From Crocinitomicaceae bacterium (GTDB taxonomy: Bacteria > Bacteroidota > Bacteroidia > Flavobacteriales_D > Crocinitomicaceae), in contig JAQWYK010000024.1 of the NCBI GenBank assembly GCA_029254025.1, positions 115,846-179,845 on the forward strand: DNA of 64,000 nt. The letters run 5' to 3'. Below are positions 45,686 through 53,990 of this stretch, in pieces. The number at the start of each line of letters is the position of its first letter. Position 1 is the first letter of the stretch. The notes under the pieces are model-generated. The model had not been told where the DNA came from and made no database searches. It was given only the letters and a program-made list of their open reading frames with translations. Both the position numbers and the translations under genes were made by a program.

Positions 45686-46336
45686 CTAGATGGATTTTAA
45701 TTTTTCGATGGTTTCACTTGGGTTAGGTGAATTGAAAATAAAACTTCCTGCAACCAACGCATCAGCTCCGGCACTTATGAGCAAAGGAGCGTTTTCACTA
45801 TTCACTCCTCCATCTACCTCAATTAATGCATTACTATTTTTCGATTGAATCAATGCTTTCGTATCTGCTACCTTTTTAATCGCGTGTGGAATAAACTTTT
45901 GTCCACCAAAACCAGGATTCACAGACATGATCAGCACCAAGTCCAACTCCTCAATAATATCTTCCAATAGATGAACAGGTGTATGTGGATTAAGGGCTAT
46001 ACCAGCTTTTATTCCGAACGACTTGATATGTTGAATGGTTCGGTGCAGATGTGGACAAGCTTCGTAGTGAACAGTGATGATTTCAGCACCCGCCTTCACA
46101 AACGTTTCAATGTATTGATCAGGGTTAACGATCATTAAATGAACATCTAATGACTTGTTTGAATGCTTATGCATCGCCTCCATTACAGGAAAACCAAATG
46201 AAATATTTGGAACAAAAACACCATCCATGATGTCAATGTGCAACCAATCTGCTGCGCTGTTATTGAGCATTTCAACATCCCGCTGGATATTTCCAAAATC
46301 ACATGCTAATAATGAAGGAGAGATAATTGTCGACAT
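45686..46336 (-). CDS. rpe: Ribulose-phosphate 3-epimerase
   Basis: Interconverts ribulose 5-phosphate and xylulose 5-phosphate. The start ATG at 46336 gives MSTIISPSLLACDFGN, which matches the family; a TTG three codons upstream is less likely. Motifs include HIDIMDGVFVPNISFG, the metal-binding HLMIVNP, the MSVNPGFGGQ loop and VDGGVN. Length is 216, normal. The gene is convergent with the methyltransferase. Confidence 0.96.
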   Translation of the reverse strand: MSTIISPSLLACDFGNIQRDVEMLNNSAADWLHIDIMDGVFVPNISFGFPVMEAMHKHSNKSLDVHLMIVNPDQYIETFVKAGAEIITVHYEACPHLHRTIQHIKSFGIKAGIALNPHTPVHLLEDIIEELDLVLIMSVNPGFGGQKFIPHAIKKVADTKALIQSKNSNALIEVDGGVNSENAPLLISAGADALVAGSFIFNSPNPSETIEKLKSI

Positions 46337-46352
46337 TGTTTTCAATTTTTGT

Positions 46353-46360
46353 CAAAATTA
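46353..46360 (-). promoter_or_regulatory. -7 box of rpe
   Basis: On the minus strand this reads TAATTTTG, an exact TAnnTTTG match 16 bases before the rpe ATG. There is no clear -33 element. Confidence 0.4.
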
Positions 46361-46425
46361 ATAATTATATCGAACTAAAATGAAACACTAGCTCGTCGAT
46401 TCTTGGAAAATAAAGTACCTCAATA

Positions 46426-46569
46426 ATCTGACCACAGATTAAACAGATTTTTGGGATTCAGCGAAAGGCAGACAAAGGAGATATAGAATATTTAAATTGG
46501 ATGTTTATTAGGCAACACCTAAAGATAAAATAAGAAATCCTAATTAATCCTATAAATCCGTGGTCAGAT
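46426..46569. repeat. 144-bp MITE-like element with 15-bp inverted ends
   Basis: ATCTGACCACAGATT (46426-46440) and AATCCGTGGTCAGAT (46555-46569) are inverted copies with one mismatch. The internal flanks repeat imperfectly as GATT/AATC blocks. Elements carrying the CCACGGATT-type core are scattered in intergenic regions of many bacteria, including Bacteroidota. It sits between rpe and the M61 peptidase gene and has no coding potential. Confidence 0.65.
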
Positions 46570-46603
46570 AAACGAACGTCAAAATGCCTTTTCGCGGCTT
46601 ATC

Positions 46604-48310
46604 CTATTTCAACCATTGCCCTAAAGCATCGCGTTGTAGTTTGTAAGGTTCATCTAACTTTTTCAGCGAATAACGTTGATAGAAAGTTCTACTCACTTCA
46701 GGAATAAACAGTTCTACAATTTTACCCTTTCGTTGGACAATTATTTTTTTTGTATCATTTTCAAAAAAGTTCAGCCATTGATTTAAATCATTACTCATCT
46801 TCACCTCGTTCACTGCGATGATTTCATCGTCCAGCATACCTCCAGCTACATCAAACGGACTCCCTGGAAATATGGCCATTGCTTTTAACTGATTATTTAC
46901 CAAAGCGGTTTTTACACCAAGGTGAGCCGCCGCATAGTCTTCCGACGGTTCATTCATAAGCTCTAGCCCTAAATAGTCGAGGCAATCTGTCAAAACACCC
47001 TCAAACGCCTTGGTTCCGTTGATGTACTGATCAAAGAGCCAATCCATAGAAGTTCCCGTTACATTTTCAATTTCTGCCTTGTATACTCCCTCAGAAACTC
47101 CAATTCCTTTTTTACCATAATTGTTGTAAAGGCTGCGCATTACTTCATCCAACTTGCGCTTGTTTCCTGTAGCCCTCATGATACTCACATCCGTCACAAA
47201 AGCCAGCAAACACCCTTCGGTATATATGGATACTTTCCTACCTGGAATCCCAGGAGTGTAGCCGTCTAGCCATGTATCAAAAGAACTCTCCGCTACAGAA
47301 TAATTGAAACGACCAAAATTATCAAAGTGGCGCTGCAACTGCGTATTAAACTCAGTGAAGTATTGATCCAACGTAAACACGCCACTCTTTAGTAGCATGA
47401 GATCACCCATGTAGGTAGTCACGCCTTCAGCTAAATACCCCATTTTGGAGTAATTTTCCTTAGAAAAGTCATATGGCATCATTTCAATTGGACGAATGCT
47501 CTTTACATTCCACGTATGGTAAAGCTCATGCGAACTTACGCCGAGCAGCTCCTTATACAGACGCCCAAAGACATCATAACTCGGCCCAAGCGTTATTACG
47601 GTACACTGTTCATGTTCTACTCCATGATATGCTTGATACGGCAAGATTTGGATTAAAAAATGATACTCCGAACAAGGGAATTCTAAAAATTTTTCCAACT
47701 GTTTCTCCGTAAATGCCTGAAAGTCTTTTAGCAATCGGCTCCAATCGGGATAAATTAACCCATTAAACCAAACATGAAACATTACGTTCTTCGTTTCATA
47801 GGATGCATGTTGTAATCCAGCCGAACAAATAAAAGGACTATCCGCCAATTGGTCAAAATTTCGCGCTCGAAGCTGGCGATTCTCTTGCAATATAGGCGAC
47901 GCAATTTGCCAATTTTCAGGAACATCAAGTTCAACAGTGATTTCATCCATGTAGTTCTCTTTTGTATAAAAGCAACAATTCACTGGATTCACATATAGCT
48001 GCGTCGCATCTAAATAAGTGGAGCCCGCATTTAACTCCGCAGCGTAATACTTATAGCTCACCTTCACCAATGAAGATTCAGAAGTATCTACTACCCATTT
48101 ATCTTTCGTTGTTTTTGCGAAGGGAAGTAACTTTCCGGTTTCGCTATACACACAAAACGACTTCACATTCTTTGCAAAATTGCCCAATTCATACCGACCT
48201 GGTCGCCACGCTGGAAGTTGCAACTCCAACGTATCTTTTTTGGAAGAGACCTCTAGCTGGATTGAAACAAATCGTTGGTGTGGGGCGTCGATCGAAAACG
48301 TATACTTCAT
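46604..48310 (-). CDS. M61 family metallopeptidase (glycyl aminopeptidase-like) with PDZ domain
   Basis: A 568-residue cytoplasmic or peripheral peptidase. An N-terminal beta-sandwich domain (about 1-160) precedes the gluzincin core. The zinc motif HELYH lies in GVSSHELYHTWNVK near residue 265 and the third ligand is the Glu in LAEGVTTYMGDL. A PDZ-like domain occupies the last 90 residues (LGVKTALVNNQL, AIFPGSPFDVAGG). No signal peptide is obvious, although many M61 members are exported. Members prefer Gly or Ala at the N-terminus of peptides. Confidence 0.9.
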   Translation of the reverse strand: MKYTFSIDAPHQRFVSIQLEVSSKKDTLELQLPAWRPGRYELGNFAKNVKSFCVYSETGKLLPFAKTTKDKWVVDTSESSLVKVSYKYYAAELNAGSTYLDATQLYVNPVNCCFYTKENYMDEITVELDVPENWQIASPILQENRQLRARNFDQLADSPFICSAGLQHASYETKNVMFHVWFNGLIYPDWSRLLKDFQAFTEKQLEKFLEFPCSEYHFLIQILPYQAYHGVEHEQCTVITLGPSYDVFGRLYKELLGVSSHELYHTWNVKSIRPIEMMPYDFSKENYSKMGYLAEGVTTYMGDLMLLKSGVFTLDQYFTEFNTQLQRHFDNFGRFNYSVAESSFDTWLDGYTPGIPGRKVSIYTEGCLLAFVTDVSIMRATGNKRKLDEVMRSLYNNYGKKGIGVSEGVYKAEIENVTGTSMDWLFDQYINGTKAFEGVLTDCLDYLGLELMNEPSEDYAAAHLGVKTALVNNQLKAMAIFPGSPFDVAGGMLDDEIIAVNEVKMSNDLNQWLNFFENDTKKIIVQRKGKIVELFIPEVSRTFYQRYSLKKLDEPYKLQRDALGQWLK

Positions 48311-48324
48311 AGAATCAGTTTTGG

Positions 48325-48332
48325 CAAAAATA
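48325..48332 (-). promoter_or_regulatory. -7 box of the M61 gene
   Basis: TATTTTTG on the minus strand, exact match, 14 bases before the ATG. No clear -33 element. Confidence 0.4.
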
Positions 48333-48404
48333 AGAAAAAGCAGTTCAGTCCAAAACTCTAGGCTTGATGACTAGCACTATTTACGCACAATTTAACGATA
48401 GATG

Positions 48405-48441
48405 AAAGAATAAAACCGAGCGTAACTCGGCTTTATTCTTT
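48405..48441 (-). terminator. Terminator after pdhC
   Basis: AAAGAATAAA and CCGAG on the left pair with CTCGG and TTTATTCTTT on the right, with one mismatched pair between the two blocks and loop CGTAA. The minus-strand 3' side is U-rich. It lies 62 bases beyond the pdhC stop and before the M61 promoter region. Confidence 0.8.
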
Positions 48442-48502
48442 ACATATCTATACAAATTAGATTTCCGAGAATACTTCGAACCCAGAACTTAAAACATCCA
48501 AC

Positions 48503-49774
48503 TTAAACCAACATCATCACGGGATTCTCCAAGTACGACTTAAACGTATTCAAGAATTCAGAACCTGAGGCACCGTCTACTACTCTATGGTCACACGAAA
48601 GTGTAACTTTCATGATGTTACCAGGAACTACTTGACCGTTTTTAACAACAGGTACTTGTTTGATTCCACCCACTGCTAAAATACAACTATCTGGTGGGTT
48701 GATTATTGCTGTGAACTCTTCGATACCATACATTCCTAAATTCGAAATCGTAAAGGTGTTACCTTCCCAGTCTTGTGGTTGTAATTTTTTATCTTTTGCT
48801 TTTTGTGCAAATTCTTTTACTTCAGCTCCAATTTGTGCTAGCCCTTTTGTATCAGCGAAACGAACTACAGGCACCAATAAACCATCTTCTACTGCTACTG
48901 CTACTCCAATATGGACGTGATCATTTCTACGAATAAAATCTCCCATCCAAGCACTGTTAACAGTAGGGTGCTTTCTAAGTGACATCGCTACCGCTTTCAC
49001 TACCATATCATTGAAGGATACCTTCACGCCTTCTTGCGCATTCATTGCTTTTCTAGCAGCAATCGCATTGTCCATGTCAATTTCTAAGGTTAAGTAGAAA
49101 TGAGGAGCTGTAAACTTACTTTCTGCTAAACGTTTTGCGATTACTTTGCGCATTTGCGAAACATTCTCATCGCGGTACGATTCAGTACCGGCAGGAGCAG
49201 CTGTGAAACTATTCCCTCCAGCTGGCCTTTCGTAAGGCACATAATTCTCCACATCGCGCTTCACGATTCTACCGTTTTCGCCAGTTCCTCGAACTAAACC
49301 AACATCAATCCCTTTCTCTTCTGCCAATTTCTTCGCCAGAGGAGACGCAAAAATGCGAGCATCCGTAGCAGTTTGAGCTACGGGTTGTGGAGCTGGTTTT
49401 GGGGCAGGAGCCGGAGTTGCTGCTTGCACAGGAGCCGCTTCTTTCTCCTCTTTCAGAACTTCTTCTTGTTTCGGCGCTTCCTCTGCGACAGCGTTACTTT
49501 TTTTCGCATCCGCCAATAAACCTTGAATATCTTCCCCTTTTTCTCCGATTATTGCCAACACATCGTTGACAGGTGCTGTAGCTCCTTTCTCTATTCCGAT
49601 GTGCAATAAAACACCATCGTAAAACGATTCAAATTCCATCGTCGCTTTATCCGTTTCTATTTCTGCAAGCAACTCTCCAGAGGAAACCGTATCACCCACT
49701 TTTTTATGCCATTCAGCCACAACTCCTTCGGTCATGGTATCCGACAACTTGGGCATTAAAATAACTTCAGCCAT
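48503..49774 (-). CDS. pdhC: Pyruvate dehydrogenase E2 (dihydrolipoamide acetyltransferase)
   Basis: Transfers acetyl groups from lipoate to CoA. I start at ATG 49774 (MAEVILMPKLSDTMTEGV), the standard E2 start, 423 residues. A single lipoyl domain (about 1-78) has its Lys in EIETDKATMEFES. A proline- and alanine-rich linker, an E3-binding domain (ASPLAKKLAEEKGIDVGLVRG) and the catalytic domain with the His in CDHRVVDGA follow. It lies 13 bases after pdhA. E1 beta is not adjacent and must lie elsewhere. Confidence 0.96.
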   Translation of the reverse strand: MAEVILMPKLSDTMTEGVVAEWHKKVGDTVSSGELLAEIETDKATMEFESFYDGVLLHIGIEKGATAPVNDVLAIIGEKGEDIQGLLADAKKSNAVAEEAPKQEEVLKEEKEAAPVQAATPAPAPKPAPQPVAQTATDARIFASPLAKKLAEEKGIDVGLVRGTGENGRIVKRDVENYVPYERPAGGNSFTAAPAGTESYRDENVSQMRKVIAKRLAESKFTAPHFYLTLEIDMDNAIAARKAMNAQEGVKVSFNDMVVKAVAMSLRKHPTVNSAWMGDFIRRNDHVHIGVAVAVEDGLLVPVVRFADTKGLAQIGAEVKEFAQKAKDKKLQPQDWEGNTFTISNLGMYGIEEFTAIINPPDSCILAVGGIKQVPVVKNGQVVPGNIMKVTLSCDHRVVDGASGSEFLNTFKSYLENPVMMLV

Positions 49775-49787
49775 TTCTTTGTATCTA

Positions 49788-50846
49788 TTAATATTCAACT
49801 ATAAACGGATATCCTTCCGTTTTATAAACATCTTCGTATAATTCATGTGCCTCTGGGTAAGGAGAGTTCTCAGCAAATTCAACAGATTCTGCTACTTCCT
49901 GATTCACCCAGTCTTGAATTTCCTTAATTTCCTTTTCCGAAAGAAATTTATTCTCTTTAATAACATTTAAGCAGTGTTCGATTGGATCTTGTGCCTGATA
50001 TTCTGCCACTTCTTCTTTTGTACGATATTTTTGTGGATCAGACATCGAGTGACCTTTATATCGGTATGTTCGAATATCCAACAATGTTGGTCCCTCCCCT
50101 TTTCTAGCGCGTGTTGCTGCCATTTCAATGGCTTCGTGCACTGCTTCTGGAGACATCCCATTTACCGATTGAGCTGGCATTTCATAGGAAGCACCAATCT
50201 TCGATAGATCTTGTACGTTAGTTGTCCGCTCTACAGAGGTTCCCATTGCGTAGTTATTATTCTCAATGATAAATACTACTGGTAATTTCCATACCATTGC
50301 CATGTTAAACGTTTCATGCAACGCACCTTGTCTTACGGCACCGTCTCCCATAGAAACAAAAGCAACATTATCTGTTCCTTTATATTTTTCTGCAAAGCCA
50401 ACACCAGCACCCATAGCAATCTGAGCACCTACGATACCGTGACCACCCATGAAATTTCGTGACTTATCAAAAAAGTGCATTGAACCACCCTTTCCTTTAG
50501 AACACCCTGTAGAACGTCCATAAAGCTCTGCCATCAATACTCTAGGATCGGTACCCAATCCAATCGGATGGGCATGGTCTCGGTATGCTGTCATATGAAA
50601 ATCAGTTGGACGTGAACCACTTACAGTTCCTGCCACAACCGCTTCCTGACCAATATATAAATGGCAAAAACCACCAAATTTTTGTTGGATATATAATTGA
50701 CCTGCTTTTTCCTCAAACTTTCGCATGAGTAACATGTCTTTATACCATTTTACGTAGGTTTCCTTTGGGAACTTCAAAGTTGACTTTGACGTCGACTTTA
50801 CCGTTGTTTTTCTCGGCTTCGGAGCAGATTTTGCCGTCATACGCAT
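49788..50846 (-). CDS. pdhA: Pyruvate dehydrogenase E1 alpha subunit
   Basis: Thiamine-diphosphate-dependent E1 alpha. The family blocks are YIGQEAVVAG, the phosphorylation-loop-type ERTTN segment, and the GDG motif in VSMGDGAVRQGALHETFNMA with IIENNNYAMG. The start codon is ATG at 50846 or 50840 (352 or 350 residues); the TTG at 50870 lies inside the promoter box and is rejected. An N-terminal basic and serine-rich extension (KSAPKPRKTTVKSTSK) precedes the core. pdhC follows, so this is a pdhA-pdhC transcription unit without pdhB. Confidence 0.94.
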   Translation of the reverse strand: MRMTAKSAPKPRKTTVKSTSKSTLKFPKETYVKWYKDMLLMRKFEEKAGQLYIQQKFGGFCHLYIGQEAVVAGTVSGSRPTDFHMTAYRDHAHPIGLGTDPRVLMAELYGRSTGCSKGKGGSMHFFDKSRNFMGGHGIVGAQIAMGAGVGFAEKYKGTDNVAFVSMGDGAVRQGALHETFNMAMVWKLPVVFIIENNNYAMGTSVERTTNVQDLSKIGASYEMPAQSVNGMSPEAVHEAIEMAATRARKGEGPTLLDIRTYRYKGHSMSDPQKYRTKEEVAEYQAQDPIEHCLNVIKENKFLSEKEIKEIQDWVNQEVAESVEFAENSPYPEAHELYEDVYKTEGYPFIVEY

Positions 50847-50867
50847 TATTATTTTAGTACTACCGGG

Positions 50868-50875
50868 CAAATATA
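50868..50875 (-). promoter_or_regulatory. -7 box of pdhA-pdhC
   Basis: TATATTTG on the minus strand, exact match, 21 bases before the ATG at 50846. It overlaps the TTG that extends the frame, which argues for a later start. Confidence 0.5.
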
Positions 50876-50978
50876 GAATATTTTAAAAGGAAGCCATTTC
50901 TTTTTGCAAAAATCTTTGGTCAAATGCAGCCTTTCCGTGATAAAACAGTCTCCACCTAGACAATTAAAATTTCCTTAT

Positions 50979-51452
50979 TCATGACCCAAAAACAAATGGC
51001 AGCAAATCTTGAATGCCATCAAAAACCATTACGGTTCCATCCGGGTTTAAAAGCATTATTTCAAAAGGAACTTGCTGACGGCTCGTAGTTTCGGCCATAA
51101 CTTGTCGACAGGCTCCGCAGGGAGATAGCACTGCTGTCTTCGGAAGCAAATCCCCATTCGCTACAATTGCCATTTTAATCACCTTTATACCAGGATAATT
51201 GGAACCTGCGGCAAACAATGCTGTACGCTCTGAACACAATCCTGAAGGATAAGCTATATTTTCTTGATTGCTTCCGAGAACAACTGTACCATCTTCCAAG
51301 AGCACAGCAGCGCCAACACTAAACTTAGAATAAGGGGCATAAGCTTTTGCCATTGCCGACTTTGCTGATTTAAATAGTGAAATATCAACTTCTGACAGTT
51401 CCGCTTCATTTTCGAAGACACTATAGGATATAATATGATTAATCTGTTTCAT
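50979..51452 (-). CDS. cdd: Cytidine deaminase
   Basis: Deaminates cytidine and deoxycytidine in pyrimidine salvage. The ATG at 51452 (MKQINHII, 157 residues) is preferred over a TTG six codons upstream. The zinc site is CSERTALFAA with the catalytic Glu, plus PCGACRQVM. The homotetrameric, small-subunit class is indicated by length. The N-terminus is about 20 residues longer than in the Bacillus enzyme. It lies upstream of pdhA on the same strand but 130 bases away, so it may have its own promoter. Confidence 0.94.
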   Translation of the reverse strand: MKQINHIISYSVFENEAELSEVDISLFKSAKSAMAKAYAPYSKFSVGAAVLLEDGTVVLGSNQENIAYPSGLCSERTALFAAGSNYPGIKVIKMAIVANGDLLPKTAVLSPCGACRQVMAETTSRQQVPFEIMLLNPDGTVMVFDGIQDLLPFVFGS

Positions 51453-51561
51453 TTGCTTAATTATTTCCAACCATTTCTACAAATAAACCATCTTCTTAAG
51501 GATTATTGCGTAATTGGCTAGAATATTTTCATCAAAGATACAATTCTCAACTTCAAAAGTT

Positions 51562-51569
51562 TATTTTTG
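51562..51569 (+). promoter_or_regulatory. -7 box of the VTC-DUF4956 pair
   Basis: TATTTTTG, an exact TAnnTTTG match 9 bases before the ATG at 51579. It covers the TTG (51567) that otherwise extends the frame, so the ATG is the likely start. Confidence 0.5.
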
Positions 51570-51578
51570 AAGAACACA

Positions 51579-52340
51579 ATGGAAAAACTTGAAACACTGC
51601 TTCAAACATTCGACCCTATTCGATTGGACGAATTGGAAGATGCGAAACTAATGGATCGCATCGATACAAAGTTTGCTTTTCCGCGCAAGGAACTTGAAAT
51701 CATCTTATCTTCTTTACTGCCGCATTATTACTGTTTTGAAATCAACGGAAAGTGCATTGGGAATTATCAGAGCTTGTATTTTGACAAAGAGAGTTTCGAC
51801 TTCTACAACGATCACCACAATGGAAAGATTCATCGTTTCAAGGTGCGGATTAGAAAGTATGTAGACAGCGATATTTATTTCTTGGAAGTGAAGGAGAAAC
51901 AAAAAGGCCGCGTAACGAAGCGTAGGATACCGGTCACACGTTTCGAGGAACGACTTATAGACAGCCAACGAGAATTTGTGAACACGATATTAGGAGAAGA
52001 CACCGAACTAGAACCGAAGCTTTGGAATGTCTACAAAAGAATCACCTTGGTAAGTAAAAACAAAAAAGAACGCTTAACTTTGGACATCGATTTGAAATTT
52101 TCTTGGGAGGAAGCAAATAAAGAATTCGATGATATCGTGATTGCAGAACTTAAGCAAGAACGCTTAGATCGTTCCTCCCCGTTATACCAATTGATGCGTG
52201 CAAGGGGCATTCGTCCTTATCGATTGAGTAAATATTGTATTGGCACCATCGAATTACATACGAAACGTAAATTAAAATACAATCGCTTTAAAAAGAAGCT
52301 ATTAAAACTTAAGGGCATACAACATGATACTAGAAAGTAG
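51579..52340 (+). CDS. VTC domain polyphosphate polymerase-like protein
   Basis: A 253-residue protein of the VTC branch of the triphosphate tunnel superfamily. In yeast Vtc4 this fold makes polyphosphate from ATP; bacterial VTC proteins are less studied. Expected features are the DRIDTKFAFP start, a tunnel-lining strand HRFKVRIRKYVD, the FLEVKEKQKGRVTKRR block and the C-terminal IAELKQER with PYRLSKYCIG. Tunnel basic residues (Arg, Lys) are retained. The ATG at 51579 is preferred. The DUF4956 gene overlaps its last 17 bases, a partnership seen repeatedly in bacteria. Confidence 0.85.
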   Translation: MEKLETLLQTFDPIRLDELEDAKLMDRIDTKFAFPRKELEIILSSLLPHYYCFEINGKCIGNYQSLYFDKESFDFYNDHHNGKIHRFKVRIRKYVDSDIYFLEVKEKQKGRVTKRRIPVTRFEERLIDSQREFVNTILGEDTELEPKLWNVYKRITLVSKNKKERLTLDIDLKFSWEEANKEFDDIVIAELKQERLDRSSPLYQLMRARGIRPYRLSKYCIGTIELHTKRKLKYNRFKKKLLKLKGIQHDTRK

Positions 52341-52989
52341 TTCAAATGGAATAATGGAGGTGTTAGACCTTCAATTGTTCAATAAAGATGTTTACACACT
52401 CATCTACCGGTTATTAATTAACCTATTCTTCTCAACAATTATCATTCGGTTTATTTACTACCCAAAAACGAAACGGAAGGATTACCTCTTTACTTATTAC
52501 ATGATTGGACTAATCACATTCTTCCTCTGTTTTGCCCTTAAAAAGTTGGACATCGATGTCGGTATGGGACTTGGTTTATTTGCCATTTTCGGTATTATAC
52601 GTTACCGTACCAATCCAATTGAAATAAAGGAAATGACCTACTTATTCGTTGTGATTGGAATTGCCGTAGTCAATGCCTTAGCTAAAAAACAAATTAGCGT
52701 TATCGAAGTGATGATACTTAATAGCGTTGTCGTATTTCTTACCGCAGGACTAGAATATGTTTGGCTACTTCAACACGAGACACGCAAAACTGTGGTGTAT
52801 GAGCGCATCGAGCTCATAAAACCAGAGAAATATGATGAAATGCTGGGCGATTTAAAGGAGCGCACAGGTCTGAACATCAATCGTTTTGACGTAGGTAAAA
52901 TTGACTTTTTAAATGACACAGCCATAATTCGCATTTATTATTATGACAATGACCAGGCCTTATCTGACTACAGCGCAGGTGATTTCTAA
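52324..52989 (+). CDS. DUF4956 membrane protein
   Basis: A 221-residue protein with four probable transmembrane segments (about 31-47, 57-75, 82-120 as two close helices, and 128-144). The family segment GLGLFAIFGIIRYRTNPIEIKEMTYLF is present at about residues 82-108. A cytoplasmic C-terminal alpha-beta domain follows (ERTGLNINRFDVGKIDFL). DUF4956 genes sit beside VTC genes in many bacteria. A shared role in polyphosphate handling or export is plausible but unproven. It overlaps the VTC gene by 17 bases. Confidence 0.85.
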   Translation: MILESSSNGIMEVLDLQLFNKDVYTLIYRLLINLFFSTIIIRFIYYPKTKRKDYLFTYYMIGLITFFLCFALKKLDIDVGMGLGLFAIFGIIRYRTNPIEIKEMTYLFVVIGIAVVNALAKKQISVIEVMILNSVVVFLTAGLEYVWLLQHETRKTVVYERIELIKPEKYDEMLGDLKERTGLNINRFDVGKIDFLNDTAIIRIYYYDNDQALSDYSAGDF

Positions 52990-53004
52990 AAATCTTCTTA
53001 CGAA

Positions 53005-53865
53005 TTATTCCAGAATCGTAAAGACAGGCCGAAACCCAACTAAACAGGATGACTCGTTAAAGTTCATAATGCTTTGACTTCTTACATCGTAGCCATAGGA
53101 GCGCCATGAGCCTCCTACTGCGGTATTTGGCTCTTGTGTCATTTCAGCTGCGTTCCCATTTAGGTTATACACTCCGAATTCGGAAGGGTAATAGCTTTTA
53201 GCAGGAGCAAGTAAATCAGCACCGGCAATCTCTGTCAAAGAAATGGGAAGATCATTTTTGATGACAATCGCTCCTGAAGAATCGCGCGTCAAGAATTCCT
53301 GGGGAAAGCCTGTGAAATTACACAGAAACTGTCCCTGAGCATTTCGCAAATATTGACCTTTCCATGAATAGCGTGCTGTCAAATCGTCCCCGACAGCGGC
53401 GCGAACGAGCTCTTCATGATGTGGAAGTCGAACTTTTACTTGTCGCTTTCCAGCCATTGCTGCATTGATTTTTACTTCCAACCATTCACAATACAGGGTT
53501 GCTCCTTCTTGCGTAACGTTAACTACCGGAAAATTAGCATATGCAGGGTGACTAAAATAATACTCACTATAATTATTTATTGGATGCGATAACTCAGTCT
53601 TCCAATTCTCCTCATGCACCTTTGCCTTCAACTGTATTTCCTCTTTTTCTATTTCATTTAAAAATGCAAGGTATTCTGAGTTGGTCACTTCATGATCCAA
53701 CATGCAAAATGATTGAACAGAGGAGGTATCACCGTTTAATAACACCAACCCAGAAGGAATGAATTTAAAACTTTTCCTAAACGGCTTTGGAAGTTTCTCT
53801 CCTTTTGTTTTGGTAACAGAAAGAAGAAGCACTGCGGCGCATAAATAAGTTATTACTCTTGACAT
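53005..53865 (-). CDS. Exported FGE/SUMF1-like protein
   Basis: A 286-residue protein with a signal peptide (about 1-22) and a formylglycine-generating-enzyme-like fold. The blocks DHEVTNSEYLAFLNEI, FPVVNVTQEGATLYCEWLE, VRLPHHEELVRAAV and YNLNGNAAEMTQEP are family-typical. GldJ and GldK of the gliding/T9SS machinery share this fold, but no lipobox is seen here, unlike those proteins. The two Cys of true FGEs are not recognisable. A non-enzymatic or binding role is likely. It lies beside a T9SS cargo gene. Confidence 0.8.
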   Translation of the reverse strand: MSRVITYLCAAVLLLSVTKTKGEKLPKPFRKSFKFIPSGLVLLNGDTSSVQSFCMLDHEVTNSEYLAFLNEIEKEEIQLKAKVHEENWKTELSHPINNYSEYYFSHPAYANFPVVNVTQEGATLYCEWLEVKINAAMAGKRQVKVRLPHHEELVRAAVGDDLTARYSWKGQYLRNAQGQFLCNFTGFPQEFLTRDSSGAIVIKNDLPISLTEIAGADLLAPAKSYYPSEFGVYNLNGNAAEMTQEPNTAVGGSWRSYGYDVRSQSIMNFNESSCLVGFRPVFTILE

Positions 53866-53990
53866 GATAAAATTTAATAATTGGTTTCGCAGGAATAAGT
53901 TTTATTGAGGGAAACAGTTACATTATTTTTCAGCTTCTACTTTAACTCCTTCCAATTTAGCGCTGAATAATGCACCTAAAGAACTACACA

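Noticed and set aside
50847..50870. Longer pdhA start at a TTG (50870)
   Set aside because: It overlaps the -7 box; an ATG lies inside at 50846.
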